Part shown: piece after piece, positions 7,705 through 13,772 of the stretch
Numbering within the stretch: the first letter of the stretch is position 1
Layout: each line of letters begins with the position of its first letter
NCBI GenBank assembly: GCA_026398545.1
Contig: JAPLSR010000242.1
Coordinates: 1 to 16,455 of the forward strand
Length of the DNA: 16,455 nt
Source: Candidatus Sumerlaeota bacterium
GTDB lineage: Bacteria; Sumerlaeota; Sumerlaeia; MWCT01
Direction: 5' to 3'
Position numbers and translations under genes: made by a program
The notes under the pieces: model-generated
Databases searched by the model: none
What the model was told of the DNA's origin: nothing
Seen by the model: only the letters and a program-made list of their open reading frames with translations

Positions 7705-7854
7705 TCACGAACTCTTGAGATGCACCCGAAGTAAATACCATCCACAGATTACGCAGATTGCGCAGATGATATATTTTTGAATATTTTATCTGTGAATATC
7801 TGTGAAATCTGCGGATAAAAAAATATTATCATATCACGAACTCTTGAGATGCAC
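7705..7854. repeat. 21-bp direct repeat flanking a 108-nt segment
   Basis: The same 21 bases, starting TCACGAACTCTTGAG and ending ATGCAC, occur at 7705-7725 and 7834-7854 with no mismatch. The 108 nt between them contain the inverted nonamer arrays. This could be a long target duplication around an inserted small element, or a local duplication. No transposase gene is nearby. Confidence 0.7.
7741..7815. repeat. Inverted pair of 9-bp-period arrays, site D
   Basis: The left arm (7741-7767) reads TCCACAGAT, TACGCAGAT, TGCGCAGAT. The right arm (about 7788-7815) reads ATCTGTGAAT, ATCTGTGAA, ATCTGCGGA, which on the other strand is the same CGCAGAT/CACAGAT motif. About 20 nt of AT-rich sequence separates the arms, so the element could fold into a long imperfect hairpin. 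It resembles a small non-autonomous element. Confidence 0.6.
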
Positions 7855-7974
7855 ACATCCCTGTCAAATATGCCAAATGGGACTTGACGGTTCGTCCGCA
7901 TGATGCCATTGGAAGAAAAATCTTTGTAATGACATTTTACCCGGCGGTGAATTTTTATCCCATAATCCCTGCCC

Positions 7975-8941
7975 ATGCGAATATTGCTTATCAATTATGA
8001 ATATCCCCCGATAGGCGGCGGCGGCGGCGGAGATGCCACAAAGGGTCTTGCCGAGGGCTATGCTAAAAGGGGTCATGAGACCATTGTCCCGACCGCACGC
8101 TGGAACGCCCTGCCCCGATTGGAAAAGGTGAATGACTGCCTTGCCATCCACAGGATATTCGCCTTCAGAAAGGCAATTGCCCACTGCACGCCGCCCCGTA
8201 TGCTTGCCTTCATGCTGCTGGGCATTCCGCCCGCCATCCGGCTCGCCCGCAACTGGAAACCGGATGTTATCCACTGCCATTTCGCCGTCCCCGTCGGGTT
8301 TATCGGGCTTGTTGTAAAAAAGTTTATTGGCATTCCTTATGTAGTCACACTCCATGGGGGCGATATCCCCGGTCATCTCCCCGAGCAAACGGACAGGTAT
8401 TATGCCCTTGTAAAACCGCTGGCGAATCGGGTGGTGAAAAGTGCCTCTTTCTGTGTTGCTGTCGGGGCGGGGCATCGCAAATTATTCTGTGGAGGTCTAT
8501 GGCGGGGGACCTCTCGAACGGGAAATGAAAACCCTTTCCACAAATTACGAGTTGAACCACCGCATCCGGTTCATGGGGTGGGTCAGGCGCGAGGAGTTGA
8601 GAGTGAGGCTCGGAGAGGCGGACATCTTTGTCATACCCTCCGATATTGAGGGGATGCCGCTGGGGTGTCTTCAGGCGATGGCGAGCGGGCTTGCCATTGT
8701 GGGCAGTCGCGCACCCGGCATAAGTGAGGTGGTCAGGGATGGCGAAAACGGCATCCTTGTTGAGGTGGGAGATGTCAGGGGGCTTGCCGATGCCTTATAG
8801 CGCCTTCTCAATGACCGCGCCTTGATGAGAAGGATGGGAGAGCGGGGGCGGCAGATCATCTTTGAGGAATTCCGCTGGGATGTGATTGTGGAGCAATATC
8901 TGAGCCTATTCGGACGGCTCAAGGCGGAAAAAATATCATGA
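7975..8941 (+). pseudogene. Decayed GT4-type glycosyltransferase
   Basis: The first part (ATG 7975, frame 1) is a good N-terminal GT4 half: MRILLINYEYPPIGGGGGG, PDVIHCHFAVPVG, IPYVVTLHGGDIPG and ANRVVKSASFCVAVG. At about 8461-8485 the homology jumps to frame 2, which continues ANYSVEVYGGGPLERE, HRIRFMGWV, EADIFVIPSDIEGMPLG and RDGENGILVEVGD. In intact GT4 enzymes these blocks are separated by roughly 80-100 residues holding the NGVD and GRL..KG region, which is absent. An in-frame TAG at 8798-8800 then interrupts LADAL/RLLNDRALMRRMGERG. The frame ends at TGA 8939-8941. The EX7E motif has a second change: EGMPLGCLQ has Gln for the final Glu. The ancestor would have used a nucleotide sugar at the cytoplasmic face. 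Its stop overlaps the next start (ATGA), so the two genes were once translationally coupled. A sequencing or assembly error cannot be excluded, but three separate defects favour real decay. Confidence 0.8.
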
Positions 8942-11925
8942 ATGAAGAAAAAATAAAACTATGGCGGGAACGACATTTCAGATATCTCCTCCTTGCCATT
9001 TTTCTCCTCGGGGCGTTTTTGCGTTTCTACAAGCTCGGGGAAAAGAGCCTCTGGTTTGATGAGATACGCACCTATGACGACGCACGTTCCACCACATATA
9101 ACTTCTGGGCAAAGTCTCAAATGTTATATTTCATCACGGTGGGTTTTTTTCTCCGGTTTGGGCACAGTGAGTTCTGGCTCAGGTTCGTCTCTGCCCTTTT
9201 CGGGGCGCTTGCGGCTCCGGTCATATATATTGCCGGCAAGGAGACATTTGACGACAGGCGCGTTGGACTCCTCAGCGCCTTTTTTATTGCAATGTCCAAT
9301 GTGCATCTCGCTTTTTCTCAGGAGGCTCGTTATTATGCTGTCATGTTTTTCCTCTCTGCTCTATCCCTGTTTCTTTTTGCGAACTTCTTGAAAAGACAGA
9401 ACATCATCAGCCTTCTCCTTTTACCGCTCGTCTGCTTCACAAATTATCTTATCCATCCCACGACCCTTGTGTTTTCGGGGGTGCTCTTTGCGTGGGTGCC
9501 TTTTTCCCTTGTGACCTGTGCGCAGGGCAGGGCGATGCTTCTTGCGCTCTGGAGGCGTGCCATATCGCTCTTTTCCTCCCCAAATAAGGCGGGAAAGAAA
9601 AAGAAAGGAAAGGCTTTAAAAAAAGGGAGCGCCAGAGAGGGCATGACCGGCGGGAGGGCTTTGAAAATTGCCCTGATGTCCGCAGTGATACTCTGTCTCC
9701 TCATCATTGCCTTGTGGAGCCTCAGGCATATACTTCAAATAATCCGCAACAACACCAGGCAAATCAGATGGTTCAGGGCGCCCGCCCCGGGGGTCAAGGC
9801 AACCTTTGATTTCTTTTACAAAGACCACTTTATCTATTATGGTCCCGCTGTTCAGCCCGATAGACTGCTTCATCAATACATCTTATTTTTCTTCATCCTG
9901 TTTTCCATCGTGGGATACATTCGGGCGCTCATCAAACAATTCCCCTTCGCAAGTTTTGCCATTGTCTGTATCCTTGTCACATTCACCATGCTTTTCTCCT
10001 TCCCTATGGGACAGGTCTATGCGAGCAAATACATCTTTTTCGTCTATCCCGCCAATATAATGTGCATCATGTATGGTTTTGTCTCAGTTGTGGATTTTTC
10101 TAAAAAGAGGCTTGTCGGCGGATTGGGGTTGAATCCCCGCCTTGCCGCCATCCTCCTTTACTCCCTCTTTCTTGTGCCGCAGACGTATAAGGAACTCCGT
10201 CTCAATAGAGGGCATTATCTCTGGATGAGGATGGATGTCAAGGGGGTGGTGCGTGAGGCGGCGCATCGTTTCAAACCAAAGGACATCATAAGCGCCTACG
10301 GGTTGACCGCCACCACGGTGCGCTATTATGTGGATTATTACGGGATTCCCGCCTCCCAATACAAGGAATTGAAAGGGGAAAAGGGCGACGGCTCGCGCGC
10401 CGTGAACGTGCTCCTCAATGCGGCGCTCTCCGGCGGCAACGTCTGGTTCATCTTCGGCTGGCCCCATGACATCCGTCCTCACCTGAAAGAATGGGTGGAG
10501 AAGAATTTTGAACTTGTTTACAGATACAGGATGCTCACCCAGCAGCCGGAATATGATGTCACCCTCTGGAGGTGGAAATACCCTGGCATGGTGCTATCCG
10601 AGGAGATGCCGGTTTCCCTGAAGATTGCCTTCACGCCAACCGGTGGTGAATGCGGTCCAGCCGTCGCAGCCGCTTTGGCGGAGCCGGCCTGGGCTAAAGC
10701 GGAGACAGAACTCTTCGCCCACCACGATATTGATGGACTCCTGACATTTGCAGGAATGCCCGAAGATATTCCCACATCCGCAACGCTCAAAATTCTCTTG
10801 AATAATAAGCCAATCGCCACCGTTTTTAAAACGGACAATGCCTCAACGGAAACCCTCCGCGCCTCTTTAACCCTTCCCTTCGGTCTCAACCATCTCACCC
10901 TCCTCAGCAGACCTGTCCCCGAGGCAAAACTTCTCAAGTTCCTACTCGCCGCCGCCCATCCCGAAAACCGGTATTTTCACGCCGCAGGGTTTGACTTCAG
11001 CACCCCATCCTATGATATTGAATGCCGCTCTGAGGGTGGCTCCTCCTGTCTCTTAATGCCTTACAACGCCTTCGCCTCATACAGAGCCTTTATTCAAAAG
11101 CCGGGCGTATATGAGTTCGGATTAAGGGCGAAAAATGACGCCTCGGGTCCCATATGTTACCAGATTGAGGTCGATGACTCCCCTGTCGGGATTCTTGCCT
11201 TCACAAAAGGGGATGACTCATGGGAAGTGGAAAAATTTCCCCTGAAATTTCCCGTCGTCGCCAGCCATGTCATCACCGTTTATTACATCAACGACACTAT
11301 AACGGCAAAAAAGGACGCTAAAACTAATAATAACTCCTTTATTTCTAATTTGTTTCTTGAAAAGGTGCATGAGGGGGGGATGGCGATTGACCAGAGGCTT
11401 AACATTTCCGATGAGACGCTTGTGCCCCTGTCGAAATATATCTCAGGCTTGCGCCTTGTCGCCTCTCCGGGCGGTGTCCCGTGGCAAGCCATGGGGTATG
11501 AAAACCCTTCAAATGAGAGGATTGAGGTCGGCGGAAGGAAGTATGACGCCTTCAAGGGTGATATCCCCTATAATTCCACGGGCGCCAATTTCTTATCCCC
11601 GCCGGTTCCCGTGCGCCCCGGACAGTTGTTATATTTCACCATCAAGGGGCGGGTCAAAAACTTAGGAAATCACTCCTCCAACGTCCAGCTGATTTATCTG
11701 GACGCAAGTCAGCAGATAATCGGCTCAGAATCGGTGAACGCCCAGGGACTGACAGGCACTGTGGATGAGGTCAAATTCATCTGCTTAAAGAGCGTGACGC
11801 CGGGGATTTCTCAAGTGGTGGTTAATTGCGCCGTGTATGCAAATGGCACCAGACCTTATATTTCCACGGGACAGGTCTTCTTCTATGATTTCCTCGCAGA
11901 CAGGGAATTAACGCGGAATTTTTGA
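8938..11925 (+). CDS. GT39-like (PMT/ArnT-type) membrane glycosyltransferase with long C-terminal beta-rich half
   Basis: The product has 995 residues. Residues 1-420 are a GT-C fold with about 10-11 membrane segments. The first periplasmic loop has GEKSLWFDEIRTY (34-46), whose D41-E42 is the usual catalytic Asp-Glu position of PMT_2 (PF13231)-type enzymes. SQEARYY (127-133) is also typical. A Lys-rich cytoplasmic stretch is at 216-230 (GKKKKGKALKKG). Such enzymes move a sugar from a polyprenyl-phosphate donor to a surface acceptor. Residues 425-550 are a soluble periplasmic part usual in the family. Residues 555-995 are not usual. They look like three beta-sandwich pieces, of which the middle (about 680-810) has Y-x-I-E-V-D-D...W....F......H-x-I-x-V-x-Y-x-N-D, reminiscent of the calcium-dependent CBM36/CBM60 xylan-binding fold. 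The gene starts in the ATGA overlap of the GT4 pseudogene and is intact. Confidence 0.85.
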   Translation: MNEEKIKLWRERHFRYLLLAIFLLGAFLRFYKLGEKSLWFDEIRTYDDARSTTYNFWAKSQMLYFITVGFFLRFGHSEFWLRFVSALFGALAAPVIYIAGKETFDDRRVGLLSAFFIAMSNVHLAFSQEARYYAVMFFLSALSLFLFANFLKRQNIISLLLLPLVCFTNYLIHPTTLVFSGVLFAWVPFSLVTCAQGRAMLLALWRRAISLFSSPNKAGKKKKGKALKKGSAREGMTGGRALKIALMSAVILCLLIIALWSLRHILQIIRNNTRQIRWFRAPAPGVKATFDFFYKDHFIYYGPAVQPDRLLHQYILFFFILFSIVGYIRALIKQFPFASFAIVCILVTFTMLFSFPMGQVYASKYIFFVYPANIMCIMYGFVSVVDFSKKRLVGGLGLNPRLAAILLYSLFLVPQTYKELRLNRGHYLWMRMDVKGVVREAAHRFKPKDIISAYGLTATTVRYYVDYYGIPASQYKELKGEKGDGSRAVNVLLNAALSGGNVWFIFGWPHDIRPHLKEWVEKNFELVYRYRMLTQQPEYDVTLWRWKYPGMVLSEEMPVSLKIAFTPTGGECGPAVAAALAEPAWAKAETELFAHHDIDGLLTFAGMPEDIPTSATLKILLNNKPIATVFKTDNASTETLRASLTLPFGLNHLTLLSRPVPEAKLLKFLLAAAHPENRYFHAAGFDFSTPSYDIECRSEGGSSCLLMPYNAFASYRAFIQKPGVYEFGLRAKNDASGPICYQIEVDDSPVGILAFTKGDDSWEVEKFPLKFPVVASHVITVYYINDTITAKKDAKTNNNSFISNLFLEKVHEGGMAIDQRLNISDETLVPLSKYISGLRLVASPGGVPWQAMGYENPSNERIEVGGRKYDAFKGDIPYNSTGANFLSPPVPVRPGQLLYFTIKGRVKNLGNHSSNVQLIYLDASQQIIGSESVNAQGLTGTVDEVKFICLKSVTPGISQVVVNCAVYANGTRPYISTGQVFFYDFLADRELTRNF
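10656..10689 (+). repeat. 34-bp coding repeat, copy 1
   Basis: The copy starts TCCAGCCGTCGCAGCCGC and matches the copies at 12044 and 13794 with 4-5 differences. It is in frame in the 995-residue glycosyltransferase, giving GPAVAAALAEPAW (573-585), at the start of its non-family C-terminal half. Its ends (CCAGCCG and CGGCCTGG) and an inner CCGC-TTTG-GCGG can pair into a nested hairpin. Confidence 0.75.
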
Positions 11926-11965
11926 GGCATGAGCCGATGCCGTCATCAGGCGAGGTTTCACACCT

Positions 11966-13618
11966 TCAAACCCTGATTCTGCTCAGCCACTCTTCCGTAT
12001 CCGGTCCGATGTGAATGATTTCAGGCTCCGGGGGCGCTTCTTTTCCAGCCGTCGCTAGCGCTTTGGCGGAGGCGGCCAGGAGGTCCTTGCGCGCGTAAAT
12101 CAGGAACTCCGTTTTGTCTATCGTGTTTTTCGGGCGCAAAATCCAGCGGAGCTGATAGCGCTCCTTGAAGGCGGGCTTTTCAAAACTATCCGCAATCGGA
12201 TGGAGGAGCGGGCGCTTTTCACTCAGGAATCCCATCAGCACAAGGTAGTCCGGCTGGGGCTTTCTGGATAAAAGGAGTTCAACCGAATACCCCCTGCGGG
12301 CAAACTCCGGGTCTGTGAGTCCAAGAAGGTCAAGAATCCTCTGTTCGGAATAATAACCGAACTGACCTATCTGGTCAGCCCCGATAAGGGCATCTGCGGG
12401 CAGATTCTCCCTGCACCACGTTCCCGCCTCCGCGTGCAGCAAAATCGGTTGCTCATCAACATACCACTTGAGCCGCGCGGTGAAATTCCAGCTTGAGAGA
12501 AACTGAAATGTCCGGGAATGAAGTCTTGAGCGCGGGGCATCGAGATTGTTGGAGGTGTAAAAGTTTAATAGCTGAAACATGACAAAAAATCCGATGATGA
12601 GGGGGAGATTATCCTCCACACGCATCTTCATCGCCCGCAGGAATTCCTGCACAAGAATAATCAGTATCGGCACAAGGGGCATGTAATGCTGGAACGGCTC
12701 CGCCTGCACCTGCCCGATGGCAATCGTGAAAAATAAAACACCGCCACCGAGCAACATGGGAATCACGAGTGAGCGCTGAAGCTCCCATTCCTCCTTGTGA
12801 TAGGTGAAAACCGCCAGAAGGGCAAAAAGCGGAATATACGACCATGAAATGATAAACTGGAGGAACATGTGCAGACTGGGATTATACAGGAAATTCAGCG
12901 GGTCGGTTTTTGCATACACGGAGTTGGGGAAAAGGGCGCCGTAATAGACAAGTCGCCAGATGATGAACCCTATCACAACGGTTAGATACGGCGCAAAGAA
13001 TCGGAAGCGCACCCAGGGCAATGAATATGGAAATTTCTCCGTTCGGCTGTATGCGATATCCAGAAACAGCATGGGAACAAGGAGCCAGAAATAGATGAAT
13101 CCCTCTGGACGCAATAGCGCCATGGCGGCAAAGGCGAACGAGGAATTGGCGTAATTGCGCCGCTTGAAACTGAACGCCGCCCAGATGAATAAAAAGGTGT
13201 AAAAAGAGGTCTCCAGCCCGCGCCCGGCATGATAATGCAATATGGGGTTGAAAAAGAGCAAAAACGGGGTGGCAAGATATATCCAATCTATCTTGCGCTG
13301 CAACTTCTTCAGACTGTAATACGAACCCACCCAGACAAGTAAAATCGTGCTCACAAGCCCCAGAAACTTGGAAACAAGGATGGGAGAAAAGCCCATCCAG
13401 CGGAAAAGCGAAAGCATCATCACCCATAAATAATCTGAATACCCCTCCACACGCTCGCCAGTATTATAGACCAGACCATGTCCCGAAATAAAATTTTCCA
13501 CATACCGAAACGAGATGAAGCAGTCCTCGCCTATGTGATTGTGTGTGATGATAAGATAGGGGGCAAGCAGGATGCAGAGAAAAAAAATGATGATATTATA
13601 CAGGGGTCTTTTCAACAT
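11966..13618 (-). CDS. GT-C membrane glycosyltransferase, AftB-like
   Basis: The product has 550 residues with about 9-10 membrane segments in residues 5-350, then a soluble C-terminal part. The first periplasmic loop is GEDCFISFRYVENFISGHG (30-48) followed by NTGERVEGYSDYLW (52-65). This matches the pattern D-D-x-x-I-x-x-R-x-x-x-N-x-x-x-G-x-G-x-V-x-N-x-G-E-R-V-E that I know from mycobacterial AftB (GT89), an arabinofuranosyltransferase using a polyprenyl-phosphate donor. Here the acidic pair is E31-D32. Other blocks are HYHAGRGLETSFY (128-140) and ALLRPEGFIYF (167-177). The sugar and acceptor are unknown. A translated repeat gives SAKALATAG at 517-525. The gene is convergent with the GT39-like gene, with 40 nt between stops; GGCAT/ATGCC in that gap (11926-11941) is only a weak hairpin. 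The start ATG 13618 has a distant AAGGA. Confidence 0.8.
   Translation of the reverse strand: MLKRPLYNIIIFFLCILLAPYLIITHNHIGEDCFISFRYVENFISGHGLVYNTGERVEGYSDYLWVMMLSLFRWMGFSPILVSKFLGLVSTILLVWVGSYYSLKKLQRKIDWIYLATPFLLFFNPILHYHAGRGLETSFYTFLFIWAAFSFKRRNYANSSFAFAAMALLRPEGFIYFWLLVPMLFLDIAYSRTEKFPYSLPWVRFRFFAPYLTVVIGFIIWRLVYYGALFPNSVYAKTDPLNFLYNPSLHMFLQFIISWSYIPLFALLAVFTYHKEEWELQRSLVIPMLLGGGVLFFTIAIGQVQAEPFQHYMPLVPILIILVQEFLRAMKMRVEDNLPLIIGFFVMFQLLNFYTSNNLDAPRSRLHSRTFQFLSSWNFTARLKWYVDEQPILLHAEAGTWCRENLPADALIGADQIGQFGYYSEQRILDLLGLTDPEFARRGYSVELLLSRKPQPDYLVLMGFLSEKRPLLHPIADSFEKPAFKERYQLRWILRPKNTIDKTEFLIYARKDLLAASAKALATAGKEAPPEPEIIHIGPDTEEWLSRIRV
12044..12077 (-). repeat. 34-bp coding repeat, copy 2
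   Basis: On the plus strand it starts TCCAGCCGTCGCTAGCGC. It differs from copy 3 at two positions out of 34. The host gene reads the other strand and yields SAKALATAG 25 residues before its C-terminus. Confidence 0.85.
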
Positions 13619-13736
13619 GGGTGAAGAGGGTCCTTTCCCTTACCAAACACGCCAAAGAAAATTGGTGATTTCACACACATGCGTCAAGCTTTTTAGAGGA
13701 AGAGTGAAAGACAATTCCACTTTTACGCATCCCGGC

Positions 13737-13753
13737 GTCCGCCTGAGGCGGAT
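13737..13753. repeat. Palindrome TCCGCC-TGA-GGCGGA, copy 2, in a nested hairpin
   Basis: The 15-bp core at 13738-13752 is the reverse complement of that at 2908-2922. Here it is enclosed by a second pair of arms, CCCGG (13731-13735) and CCGGG (13760-13764). It lies 20-40 nt downstream of the stop of the secreted hydrolase-like gene and 120 nt upstream of the AftB-like start, both read on the minus strand. It may end transcription of the first gene, but no T-run follows. Confidence 0.6.
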
Positions 13754-13772
13754 TGTCATCCGGGCGGTTAAT

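Larger units (their letters stand above)
7451..7974. other. 524-nt intergenic region with repeats and a possible gene remnant
   Basis: I see no intact gene here. The region holds a 9-bp-period array (7481-7507), a possible short remnant on the minus strand (7603-7704), a 21-bp direct repeat (7705-7725 and 7834-7854) and, between its two copies, an inverted pair of nonamer arrays (7741-7815). It should also contain promoters for the flanking divergent genes, but no convincing -35/-10 pair stood out. Confidence 0.6.

Noticed and set aside
2922..7815. CRISPR array
   Set aside because: The repeat units are 9 bp with no spacers of even length, and no cas gene is present.
7749..7994. Minus-strand open frame of 81 codons in the intergenic region
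   Set aside because: It runs through the nonamer arrays and the 21-bp repeat, overlaps the start of the GT4 pseudogene and has no recognisable domain.
8441..8800. A separate small glycosyltransferase gene in frame 2
   Set aside because: It has no ribosome binding site and holds only a C-terminal half of a GT4 domain; it is better explained as the second part of the pseudogene from 7975.
9444..10937. Several long open minus-strand frames under the GT39-like gene
   Set aside because: They have no domain, ribosome binding site or signal; the plus-strand frame has a clear family match over its full length.
11926..11941. Terminator between the convergent glycosyltransferase genes (GGCAT/ATGCC)
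   Set aside because: The stem has only 5 bp and no T-run follows.
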